11,788 bases of DNA from PFJX01 sp038215555 (GTDB taxonomy: Bacteria; Pseudomonadota; Gammaproteobacteria; Burkholderiales; Thiobacillaceae), in the NCBI GenBank assembly GCA_038215555.1, contig JBBQQT010000117.1, forward strand, positions 1 to 11,788, written 5' to 3'. A program made the position numbers and the translations under genes. Of this stretch, positions 5,661 to 11,788 are shown in pieces. Numbering within the stretch: the first letter of the stretch is position 1; every line of letters starts with the position of its first letter. Below the pieces are notes generated by a model. That model did not search any database and was not told the DNA's origin. It saw nothing but the letters and a program-made list of their open reading frames with translations.

Positions 5661-7370
5661 TCAGTCTTCCCGCGTCACACGCAACACTTCATCGAGGGTG
5701 ACGATGCCGGCCAGCACCTTGCGCAGCCCGTCCTCGTACAACGTCTGCATCCCCTCCTTGATGGCCTGACGGCGAATGTCGCCGGACACGGCATGGCGCA
5801 TGATCAGGCTGCGGATGGTGTCGGTCATCGGCAACATCTCCATGATGCCAAGGCGGCCGGTGTAGCCGGTGCCGCCGCAGGCCTCGCAGCCCACCGGCCG
5901 GTACAGCACGATGGGATGATCGCCGGCATACTTTTTCAGATCGAATTCCGCCACCACCTCCGGCAATGGTTCGTAGGCCTCGCAACAGTTGCGGCACAGC
6001 GAGCGCACCAGACGTTGCGCCAGGATGCCGTTGACCGTTGACGTAAGCAGGTAGTCTTCCACGCCCATGTCGAGCAGGCGGTTGACCGTGCTGGGCGCAT
6101 CGTTGGTATGCAGCGTGGAAATCACCATGTGGCCGGTGAGCGCCGACTGCACCGCAATCTGCGCCGTTTCCAGGTCACGAATTTCGCCGATCATGATCAC
6201 GTCCGGGTCCTGCCGCACGATGGAACGCAGCGCATTGGCGAAAGTCAGCCCGATCTGCGGCTTGACCTGGATCTGGTTGACACCCTCCATCTGGTATTCC
6301 ACTGGGTCTTCCACCGTCAGAATCTTGACGTCCGGCTTGTTCAGCAATTGCAGCGCGGTATACAGCGTCGTGGTCTTGCCGCTGCCGGTCGGTCCGGTGA
6401 CCAGCACGATGCCATGCGGCTGCATCAGCGCATCGAGAAAAAGCTTCAGCGTCGCCGGATCAAAACCCAGCGTATCGAAGTTGAGCGGCACGCCGCCCTT
6501 GTCCAGCACCCGCATCACCACGCTCTCGCCATGCATGGTCGGCACGGTGGAAACGCGCAGATCGATTTCCTTGTTTTTCGCTCTTAGTTTGATGCGGCCG
6601 TCCTGCGGCAAACGGCGCTCGGCAATGTCCAGATTAGCCATGATCTTGATCCGCGAAATCACCGCAGCCGACAAACGACGCGGCGGCGATTCCACCTCCT
6701 GCATCACGCCATCGACCCGAAAGCGCACGATCAACCGGCTTTCGAACGGCTCAATGTGGATGTCCGAAGCGCGGGCGTCGAGTGCGCGTTCCATGATCAG
6801 GCTGACCACACGGATCACCGGCGCCTCGCTGGCCAGGTCTTTCAGGTGCTGGACATCGCTGCTTTCTTCCAGATCGACCGGCCCTTCCGACTCGCCGACG
6901 ATCTGGCCGATGCTGCTGCGGCCGGCCACATACAGACGTTCGTAAGCCGCCTCGATCTCGCCCGGCAGACCCAGCATCACGCTGACCTCACGGCCGCTGA
7001 CCAGTTTGAAGGCATCGATCACGTACCGATCCAGCGGATCGGCCATCACCAATACCAGGCGATCGCTGTCCTCGCGCACCGGCAGCGCCCGTGCGCCCTC
7101 AAGGAAACGCGTGGAAATCCGTTCCTCGAAGATCGGCAAAGCGGGATAGTTCTCAGCCACCGCCAGCGACAGGCCGAGCTGCGCCGACAACGCCTGATAA
7201 AGAACGAGTTCAGAAACCCAGCCCTGCCTTACAAGAATAGCGCCGATGCGCTCTGAGCCGCTCCCATCCTTCTGAAGCTTGAGCGCGACAAGCAAGTCGG
7301 CACGCACCACATCCCCGCCCGCGACCAGAATTTCACCGATGAGTTTTTTGGACAAAACAGGCTTTCTCAC
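5661..7370 (-). CDS. gspE: Type II secretion assembly ATPase GspE
   Basis: The cytoplasmic hexameric ATPase that drives pseudopilus assembly. The 569-aa protein carries an N-terminal MshEN/T2SSE_N-type region (LIGEILVAGGDVVRADLLVA onward, to about 145) and a linker. The N2 domain at about 185 to 290 includes SDIHIEPFESRLIVRFRVDG. The ATPase core follows: Walker A GPTGSGKTT near 326 to 334, Asp box LTVEDPVEYQ near 351 to 360, Walker B DPDVIMIGEIRD near 388 to 399, and His box STLHTND near 418 to 424. The zinc-type tetracysteine motif is intact (C459/C462 and C495/C498), which favours GspE/PulE over PilT. The start is a GTG at 7370 without a clear Shine-Dalgarno; a TTG five codons later is possible. 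It is the first gene of the gsp operon, with a TATAAT just upstream. Confidence 0.97.
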   Translation of the reverse strand: MRKPVLSKKLIGEILVAGGDVVRADLLVALKLQKDGSGSERIGAILVRQGWVSELVLYQALSAQLGLSLAVAENYPALPIFEERISTRFLEGARALPVREDSDRLVLVMADPLDRYVIDAFKLVSGREVSVMLGLPGEIEAAYERLYVAGRSSIGQIVGESEGPVDLEESSDVQHLKDLASEAPVIRVVSLIMERALDARASDIHIEPFESRLIVRFRVDGVMQEVESPPRRLSAAVISRIKIMANLDIAERRLPQDGRIKLRAKNKEIDLRVSTVPTMHGESVVMRVLDKGGVPLNFDTLGFDPATLKLFLDALMQPHGIVLVTGPTGSGKTTTLYTALQLLNKPDVKILTVEDPVEYQMEGVNQIQVKPQIGLTFANALRSIVRQDPDVIMIGEIRDLETAQIAVQSALTGHMVISTLHTNDAPSTVNRLLDMGVEDYLLTSTVNGILAQRLVRSLCRNCCEAYEPLPEVVAEFDLKKYAGDHPIVLYRPVGCEACGGTGYTGRLGIMEMLPMTDTIRSLIMRHAVSGDIRRQAIKEGMQTLYEDGLRKVLAGIVTLDEVLRVTRED

Positions 7371-7384
7371 GACAACAACGCATC

Positions 7385-7390
7385 ATTATA
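7385..7390 (-). promoter_or_regulatory. Candidate -10 box upstream of gspE
   Basis: A perfect TATAAT on the minus strand in an AT-rich stretch (attaaaTATAATgatg). It ends 14 nt before the gspE GTG, so a start site about 7 nt downstream would leave a very short leader. No good -35 hexamer is seen 16 to 18 nt upstream, so the match may be fortuitous or the promoter may need an activator. Confidence 0.4.
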
Positions 7391-7429
7391 TTTAATTAGC
7401 TCATCGAAAATGGAGAGATAACGAACGTC

Positions 7430-7469
7430 ACGGCAAATTTGTTCTAACGATATGTCGTTGATTTACCGT
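7430..7469. repeat. Imperfect hairpin upstream of gspE
   Basis: Outer arms acggcaaat / atttaccgt (8 of 9 pairs) enclose an inner perfect stem aacga-tatg-tcgtt. It lies 60 to 100 bp upstream of the gspE start. It could be a protein binding site or a decayed repeat; the sequence does not tell. Confidence 0.4.
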
Positions 7470-7530
7470 CATTGATGAAGCGACTAAGCGATGACTAAGC
7501 CGCCAAAAAACAGCGGCTAAGTCCCTGCTT

Positions 7531-7629
7531 ATCCGGCGGATGTAAGCCGGAATCCAGTTCGCTCATCAAGCCGGGGGTTAACTGTTTGATTGGATTTACG
7601 CTTCTGGATGCCGGCTAATTTTCATGACG
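7531..7629. repeat. Degenerate copy of the dispersed palindromic repeat
   Basis: Contains the arm core aagccggaatccag near 7544 to 7557 and its counterpart ctggatgccggct near 7604 to 7616, followed by catgacg. The cores are those of copies A and B, but the loop is longer and the outer arms have diverged. I read it as an older copy with inserted or altered loop sequence. Confidence 0.55.
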
Positions 7630-7654
7630 TGTGTCGTCACTCCAAATCATGAAA

Positions 7655-7687
7655 CCGTTCGACAAGCTCACGACTCAGGGCGAACGG
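7655..7687. repeat. Short hairpin repeat (gttcgacaagctca type)
   Basis: Seven-base perfect arms ccgttcg / cgaacgg enclose acaagctcacgactcaggg. The phrase gttcgacaagctca ... cagggcgaacgg resembles a hairpin repeat that I recall as widespread between genes in proteobacteria. This is a second repeat family in the gap. Confidence 0.6.
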
Positions 7688-7740
7688 GACTGTGTGTTTC
7701 ACGTTAAACCTTAATCCTGAATCCCGCAGTTGATCGCGTC

Positions 7741-7801
7741 GTAGGAGCGTCCGCTTGCGGCGCGAACGTGGTGGGATCGGCCCGCAAGCGGTGCCTCCTA
7801 C
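7741..7801. repeat. REP-like inverted repeat (gtaggagcg type)
   Basis: The 20-nt ends gtaggagcgtccgcttgcgg and, on the opposite strand, gtaggaggcaccgcttgcgg agree at 17 of 20 positions, with a 21-nt centre. The gtaggagcg head is reminiscent of REP elements of Pseudomonas and relatives. No REP-associated transposase gene is in the window. Confidence 0.7.
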
Positions 7802-7832
7802 CGCTTTGCTACCTCACCCGATGGGGGCATGG

Positions 7833-7854
7833 AAAAAACCGGCCACTCGCCAGT
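7833..7854 (-). terminator. Possible intrinsic terminator of the glycosyltransferase operon
   Basis: Read on the minus strand: actggc, loop gagtg, gccggt, then a run of T. The six-pair stem includes one G-T pair. It lies about 250 bp beyond the DUF2304 stop, which is far, and the stem is short, so this is a tentative call. Confidence 0.35.
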
Positions 7855-7885
7855 ATTCACGCGGCTTATCAGAGATGAATCTATG

Positions 7886-7921
7886 GTCAACTGAGGTTTC
7901 CAGGTTAATTCCTCTGTTGAC
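7886..7921. repeat. Hairpin gtcaac...gttgac
   Basis: Arms gtcaactgagg and cctctgttgac pair at 10 of 11 positions around a 14-nt loop. The left arm and loop contain the first copy of the 20-bp direct repeat found again at 8031. Confidence 0.5.
7889..7908. repeat. 20-bp direct repeat, copy 1
   Basis: aactgaggtttccaggttaa matches 8031 to 8050 (aactaaggtttccaggttaa) at 19 of 20 positions. The two copies bracket the gtgcgaattt palindrome. Confidence 0.7.
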
Positions 7922-7962
7922 GGATTAAATCGTTACGTATCAAAGCATTGCGCGTGACCTGA

Positions 7963-8020
7963 TAGGGGTGCGAATTTATTCGCACATAACGCATTGATTA
8001 TGCAAATAAATTCGCACCTA
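7963..8020. repeat. Palindromic repeat (gtgcgaatttattcgcac type)
   Basis: The left part taggggtgcgaatttattcg and, on the opposite strand, taggtgcgaatttatttgca form long imperfect inverted arms; the left arm is itself a small palindrome (tgcgaatttattcgca). This AT-rich element differs in composition from the GC-rich repeats around it and is a separate family. Confidence 0.7.
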
Positions 8021-8030
8021 CATGGGTTCC

Positions 8031-8050
8031 AACTAAGGTTTCCAGGTTAA
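8031..8050. repeat. 20-bp direct repeat, copy 2
   Basis: aactaaggtttccaggttaa, the partner of 7889 to 7908. It is followed at 8056 to 8068 by cgccggaatgacg, which equals one outer arm end of the dispersed palindromic repeat found in gspI and gspK. Confidence 0.7.
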
Positions 8051-8106
8051 ATGCACGCCGGAATGACGATATTTTGGTTAGAACAAATTTACCATGGCAA
8101 GCAACC

Positions 8107-8460
8107 CTACAAGTCGGCGTTCCAGCCAGATTTGTCGCGTGATTCAGACAGCGCAATACGCTGGTTAAGACGACGCACATCTCGCTTCAGTTGGGTAAGT
8201 GCGATGTCGGTAAAGAGCGCACGCAGGACAAGCACGACGATAGCGGCCAAAAACAATAAAGCCGGCGAGTAGGCAATACCGACTGCCTGACCGAGGAGGT
8301 CGATCATGCCGGGCCATATCCCAAAAACCAGCGAGATAATAGCGACAGAAGTCCAGAACAGTCCTTGCCGCAAGTGAATGTGATCACGCCGAATCAGCGT
8401 GAGGATCGTTAACGCGAGGCCGATTCCGAGCACAGTCGCAACCAAATGATATTCCTTCAT
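8107..8460 (-). CDS. DUF2304 family small membrane protein
   Basis: A 117-aa protein starting at the ATG at 8460, which overlaps the glycosyltransferase stop as ATGA; an in-frame upstream start at 8496 would lie inside the glycosyltransferase gene and is less likely. Three hydrophobic helices are visible: after MKEYHL (about residues 6 to 24), about 33 to 58, and about 63 to 85. They are followed by a charged helical tail (LTQLKRDVRRLNQRIALSE) that could form a coiled coil. This topology and tail fit DUF2304, a family commonly encoded directly beside DPM1-like GT2 genes. Its function is not established; by context it may anchor or assist the preceding soluble GT2 module at the membrane. The two genes are almost surely co-translated. 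Confidence 0.8.
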   Translation of the reverse strand: MKEYHLVATVLGIGLALTILTLIRRDHIHLRQGLFWTSVAIISLVFGIWPGMIDLLGQAVGIAYSPALLFLAAIVVLVLRALFTDIALTQLKRDVRRLNQRIALSESRDKSGWNADL

Positions 8461-10304
8461 GATTTTCCGGATTTCACGTTCCAACGAGCCAGACACAACA
8501 AACTGGTTTCAGCCATATAGCGGAAAACACTCCACCAGGAATAAAAAATCCTCGACGCGCCGTATTGTCGAGGGTTCATCGCCACCGGCACTTCCCTTAC
8601 CCGCAGACCCGCGCGATGCAACAACAACAACACGCCAATGTCCTGGTAATCAAGCAAAGTCGCCTCCTCTCGCGCAAGAAGATTGCAGGCTTTGGCGTTA
8701 TAGAAGCGAAAGCCGGAAGTCAGATCTTCAAAAGCAAAACCGGTGAGAAAACGAAAATAGCGCCACGCCTGACGCCGCATAAAACTGCCTCGCGCCGGAC
8801 ATGCACCAATAACCACGTCAGCCCCTGCCTCGGCGGCGGCCAGCAGACTGGCAAGTTCAGCCGGCTCGTGCTGACCATCGGCATCCATCGTCAAAACACC
8901 GGCATAACCCTCACGCACAGCATGACGAATTCCAGTCTGCATAGCGCCCCAGGCACCCTGTCGCAGGGGCGCCTGAAGTACCGTCGCACCCGCTGCTGCG
9001 GCCAGGCGGGCAGTATCATCGCTGCTGCCATCGTCCACCACCAGAATATCAGCGCATCCGAGCGCAAGCACCTGGGCAACCACTTCAGAGATACTGGCGG
9101 CCTCGTCCAGCGCGGGAATAACAACCAACAACTTGTCGCATTGCGGCATCTCGGCCGCCGGCCGATCCTGGATCAGACCTACCCGAGCATACAAACGACG
9201 TAGTTGGCGCGCGGACCTGGCAATGTCGAATTCAGCAAAAAAACGCTGTTGCCCACATCGCCCCAGACGATTCCGCAATGACGCATCCAGCTGCAACCCG
9301 GCCAGCGCTGCGCCCAGTTTGGCGGCATCATCAGGCGGTGCAAGGACTGCGTTTTCATTTTCCCGCGCGACCCAATTGACACCGCTGCCGAGCAAGCGAC
9401 TGGCGACAATCGGCTTGGCATAACGCATGGCTTCCATCAGAACGATGCCGAACGCCTCGGTACGCTCACGCGAGGGCAGACAGTAAACCTCGCACGAAGC
9501 CAGCAAGCGCAAGCAAGACGCATCGTCAGCCTGGCCCAACAAGCGGATATGCGCTGGACGGCCAAATCCATCGAGCAGGCGTTCAAGACGCGACCGCTCC
9601 TCGCCCTCGCCAACGATGACCAGATCAATGCCCTTCATTTCGGCCACCGCCTGGATCAAGGTATCAAAACCCTTGTAATAGGTAAGCCGGCCTATCGCCA
9701 GCACGCGCAAACCGTCGCCGCGCCAGTCGGAACCTGACGAGCCATCCAGCACACCGGGCAAGCGATCCGGATCGACGCCAAGTGGAATCGCCAGCGCTTT
9801 GAATCGCCACGGCTGCAGCGGCAGGCTGGCCTCCAGATAAGCCTCGGAGGTCGCGACGATAGCCTCCGCTCGCTCCAGAACTGCGCGCTCGAATATCCGG
9901 TAAAACGGGTAGGCCAGCCGCATCGACCAGGGAAACCGGCCGGTTTCGACATCCGCATGCCAGTGCACCACCCAGGGTAGACGCCTCGCCGACGGCAACA
10001 CCAGCGCGGTGAATGCACTCAGATTCGGCAGATGCAGATGCAAAACCTCAGGTTGGTAGCGCCTTATTGCGCGCTTCAACCAGAATAGAAATGCAGGGCT
10101 GATCGGAGCGAACATCAAACTGAACCAGACCGGACAGCGCATCAGCCAAGGCGGATCTTGAAGAGGCCCAGCCCCTTTATCGGCGTGACACAGCACAGCC
10201 GGCACATCGCCTGCTATCTGCTGCGCCCGCACGAGATCCCCCAGATAACGCTCCATACCGCCATGAACTGGCGGGAAGAACTTACCAATATGGAGAATAC
10301 GCAT
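8457..10304 (-). CDS. Bifunctional GT4 - GT2 (DPM1-like) glycosyltransferase fusion
   Basis: A 615-aa protein with two glycosyltransferase modules in one frame. I start at the ATG at 10304 (MRILHIGKFFPPVHGGMERY), the canonical GT4 opening; the frame extends to 10364 but that part overlaps the upstream gene. Residues 1 to about 375 are a GT-B fold GT4 enzyme: the HGGMER loop, RLTYYKGFDTLIQA near 206 to 219, and the EAFGIVLMEAM donor-site motif near 283 to 293 (two Glu eight residues apart). Residues about 390 to 615 are a GT-A fold GT2 of the dolichol/polyprenyl-phosphate sugar synthase type: VVIPALDE near 394 to 401, VVDDGSSDDT near 422 to 431, DADGQH (metal-binding DxD) near 474 to 479, and LTSGFRFYN near 528 to 536. 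No membrane helices follow the GT2 part, unlike GtrB-type enzymes, which fits a partner role for the adjacent DUF2304 protein. No stop lies between the modules. Donor and acceptor are unknown. Confidence 0.9.
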   Translation of the reverse strand: MRILHIGKFFPPVHGGMERYLGDLVRAQQIAGDVPAVLCHADKGAGPLQDPPWLMRCPVWFSLMFAPISPAFLFWLKRAIRRYQPEVLHLHLPNLSAFTALVLPSARRLPWVVHWHADVETGRFPWSMRLAYPFYRIFERAVLERAEAIVATSEAYLEASLPLQPWRFKALAIPLGVDPDRLPGVLDGSSGSDWRGDGLRVLAIGRLTYYKGFDTLIQAVAEMKGIDLVIVGEGEERSRLERLLDGFGRPAHIRLLGQADDASCLRLLASCEVYCLPSRERTEAFGIVLMEAMRYAKPIVASRLLGSGVNWVARENENAVLAPPDDAAKLGAALAGLQLDASLRNRLGRCGQQRFFAEFDIARSARQLRRLYARVGLIQDRPAAEMPQCDKLLVVIPALDEAASISEVVAQVLALGCADILVVDDGSSDDTARLAAAAGATVLQAPLRQGAWGAMQTGIRHAVREGYAGVLTMDADGQHEPAELASLLAAAEAGADVVIGACPARGSFMRRQAWRYFRFLTGFAFEDLTSGFRFYNAKACNLLAREEATLLDYQDIGVLLLLHRAGLRVREVPVAMNPRQYGASRIFYSWWSVFRYMAETSLLCLARWNVKSGKS

Positions 10305-10333
10305 GACCGAGCAGATGCAACTCAGGCCAGGGG

Positions 10334-11788
10334 TTATGGCATCGCCCGAATGCGGGAACGCCATTCTGTCAGCATGGGATTTTCTGGTGAACGGCGGATA
10401 GCATTTTCGATATCAGTGAGGGCGTCGGTTTTCCTGCGTAATCCATGATTAGCCAAGGCACGGCCGTAGAAAACCTGTTCATCCGGAAATTCCGCGATCA
10501 GCTGATTGAAAATAGCGTAAGAGCGTTCGAAATCACGCTTGATCACCAGCGCCATACCCAGATCAGTTCGCGCCTTGACATGACGAGGATCGAGTTTAAG
10601 TGCGGCTTCCAGATCCACTACCGCAGCATCCACTTGCCCCATTTCCATTTTTACCCGCCCCCTCAGCGCCAACACAGCTTCCCGCGAAGGCACGACGGGG
10701 TTTTCTGTCAACGCAATTTCAAATTCGGCAAGCGCCTCCGCTTTCCGGCCAGTCGCATGCAGCGCGGCGCCCCGCTGATACCGAATGCCAGGAAAGTCAT
10801 AACCCTGTTGTTGCGCTTTTTCATAAGCCTCCAGCGCTTCCGTATAACGGCCAGCCATAAAGTACAAGGATCCCATATTGAACATCCCCATCCCTCTGTC
10901 ACCGAGCGTGGACGAAACACGAAAATCATTGAACGCGTCGTTCAAGCGTTCCTGATCAAGATAGGCATCGCCTCGATTCAAATAGGGAAACCATCTTCCA
11001 ACCGCCCGTTCATCATCAGGAAGCTTGGCAATAGCATCACTCCACACCCGTTCCGGACTTGACAGCGAATGCACCCGATCTACTCCTTGCCACACAAAAA
11101 GCGCAGCCAGACCCAGACCAAGCGGCCACAGATAACGGTTGGAAACGTCATGAAACAGGAAAAAAACCAACCCGGGAACGCCAATTGCCCACAAATAACT
11201 CCGGTAAAGCACAAAAGGATCCTGCACCCAAACTGTCGCAAACTCAGTCACGAACAAAAGGGCAGGAAGCAGCACCGAAACCCCCAGCAGAGCACGCCAG
11301 TCGCGATAACGGATGATCAAGGAAAAACCAACGACCAGAACAGCCAGATACCCCACTACGCCAAGCACTTGAGGAAAAGTCAACAGACTGACTGGAAAAG
11401 GCGGGCGCAAATCGATGGACATCCATCCCGCATAAGGCATCAACCAGTGCAGTCCGTATTTAAAGAAAGACCAAGTCTGGTTGATGATGCTGAGTGGATA
11501 AGCGTTGCGCTCGACATCCGGCCCCAGCGCGGCCAATTGCGCCAGGAAAATCCTCGAAAACGTATCAAAGGGAGTGCCAATGATCTCGCCATACTTCAGC
11601 GCCAACACAGCTGCAACGCTGCCCACCAGTACCGCACCGACACCACCAATCAGTAACAGTCTGCTAAAAGAGGGCCTCGCGACCAATATATAGACAGGCA
11701 AAACCGCAAGCGGAGCCATGATGGCGTGCTCCTTCGACATCACGGCCAGCACATAACAAACCAGCGCAGCCAGAAATGTACCCATACC
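10334..11788 (-). CDS. Membrane protein with C-terminal TPR repeats, TMTC/GT-C-like (N-terminus cut by window edge)
   Basis: The frame is open to the right edge of the window, so the ATG at 11785 is probably internal. The visible 484 codons begin with a phrase YVLAVMSKEHAIMAPLAVLP that in this family lies in the middle of the membrane domain. Several hydrophobic helices follow (about 20 to 37, 42 to 63, 136 to 158, 165 to 182, 196 to 211 and 218 to 233). From about residue 260 to the end there are tandem TPR-like units, for example YLNRGDAYLDQERLNDAFND, FNMGSLYFMAGRYTEALEAY, YQRGAALHATGRKAEALAEF and ALAANH-like later units. This is the architecture of TMTC-type or bacterial polyprenyl-linked sugar transferases (GT-C). 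The catalytic N-terminal loop with the acidic residues would lie outside the window, so activity is inferred. It ends 29 nt before the GT4-GT2 gene and is likely co-transcribed with it. Confidence 0.78.
   Translation of the reverse strand, partial: GMGTFLAALVCYVLAVMSKEHAIMAPLAVLPVYILVARPSFSRLLLIGGVGAVLVGSVAAVLALKYGEIIGTPFDTFSRIFLAQLAALGPDVERNAYPLSIINQTWSFFKYGLHWLMPYAGWMSIDLRPPFPVSLLTFPQVLGVVGYLAVLVVGFSLIIRYRDWRALLGVSVLLPALLFVTEFATVWVQDPFVLYRSYLWAIGVPGLVFFLFHDVSNRYLWPLGLGLAALFVWQGVDRVHSLSSPERVWSDAIAKLPDDERAVGRWFPYLNRGDAYLDQERLNDAFNDFRVSSTLGDRGMGMFNMGSLYFMAGRYTEALEAYEKAQQQGYDFPGIRYQRGAALHATGRKAEALAEFEIALTENPVVPSREAVLALRGRVKMEMGQVDAAVVDLEAALKLDPRHVKARTDLGMALVIKRDFERSYAIFNQLIAEFPDEQVFYGRALANHGLRRKTDALTDIENAIRRSPENPMLTEWRSRIRAMP

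Larger units (their letters stand above)
7371..8106. other. Non-coding, repeat-rich intergenic region
   Basis: About 735 bp between the DUF2304 gene and gspE. No frame here has a convincing start, ribosome binding site or recognisable protein on either strand. The stretch instead holds several distinct hairpin or palindromic elements (listed separately), a 20-bp direct repeat, a possible terminator of the glycosyltransferase operon and the gspE promoter region. Confidence 0.75.

Noticed and set aside
6067..6945. Long plus-strand open frame (292 codons) antisense to gspE
   Set aside because: It lies wholly opposite a gene with an intact ATPase core. Its product is Ser/Arg/Thr-rich with no recognisable domain, as expected for a GC-rich mirror frame.
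5661..7370. The ATPase as PilB or MshE of a type IV pilus
   Set aside because: The downstream genes are GspF to GspM including four minor pseudopilins and GspK, which define a type II secretion operon. No pilus genes such as pilC/D, pilM/O/P/Q or mannose-sensitive pilus genes are present.
7371..8106. CRISPR array or tRNA/attachment site in the repeat-rich gap
   Set aside because: The repeats are unrelated palindromes of different sequence and spacing, not regular direct repeats with spacers. No cloverleaf, integrase or att-like duplication beside an RNA gene is seen.
7998..8272. Short open frames on both strands around 8000 to 8270
   Set aside because: They run across repeat sequence and into or antisense to the DUF2304 gene. 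No ribosome binding site or family resemblance is seen.

Overview
The window looks like a chromosomal segment of a moderately GC-rich proteobacterium, most likely a betaproteobacterium. This is inferred from the gene order and protein style of the type II secretion genes and from the abundance of short hairpin repeats; no marker gene fixes the taxon. Every recognised gene lies on the minus strand, so the window reads from right to left.

Right part (11788 to 8107): a three-gene glycosylation-type operon. First is the C-terminal part of a multi-spanning membrane protein with a TPR tail (GT-C / TMTC-like, cut by the window edge). Next is a glycosyltransferase in which a GT4 (GT-B fold) module and a DPM1-like GT2 (GT-A fold) module form one uninterrupted polypeptide. 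Last is a small DUF2304 membrane protein whose ATG overlaps the glycosyltransferase stop (ATGA). A plausible reading is that the GT2 module, anchored or assisted by DUF2304, loads a sugar on a polyprenyl phosphate for use by the membrane GT-C protein. The actual sugar and acceptor cannot be read from the sequence.

Middle part (8106 to 7371): about 735 bp without a credible gene, packed with several unrelated hairpin or palindromic repeat elements, a 20-bp direct repeat and a possible intrinsic terminator for the upstream operon. At its left end is a perfect TATAAT just upstream of gspE.

Left part (7370 to 1): a type II secretion operon in the order gspE-F-G-H-I-J-K-L-M. It encodes the assembly ATPase, the inner-membrane platform protein, the major pseudopilin G, the minor pseudopilins H, I, J and K, and the platform proteins L (with a PilN-like periplasmic part) and M (start only, cut by the window edge). 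The genes are tightly packed or overlapping, and several use GTG or TTG starts. The outer-membrane secretin gspD, and gspC/gspN, are not in the window and may lie further left.

The oddest feature is a dispersed palindromic repeat (69 and 65 bp) inserted twice inside this operon, exactly at the 5' ends of gspI and gspK. In both places it stays open in the frame of the pseudopilin, so the apparent N-termini contain translated repeat. A degenerate third copy and a small fragment lie in the repeat-rich intergenic region.
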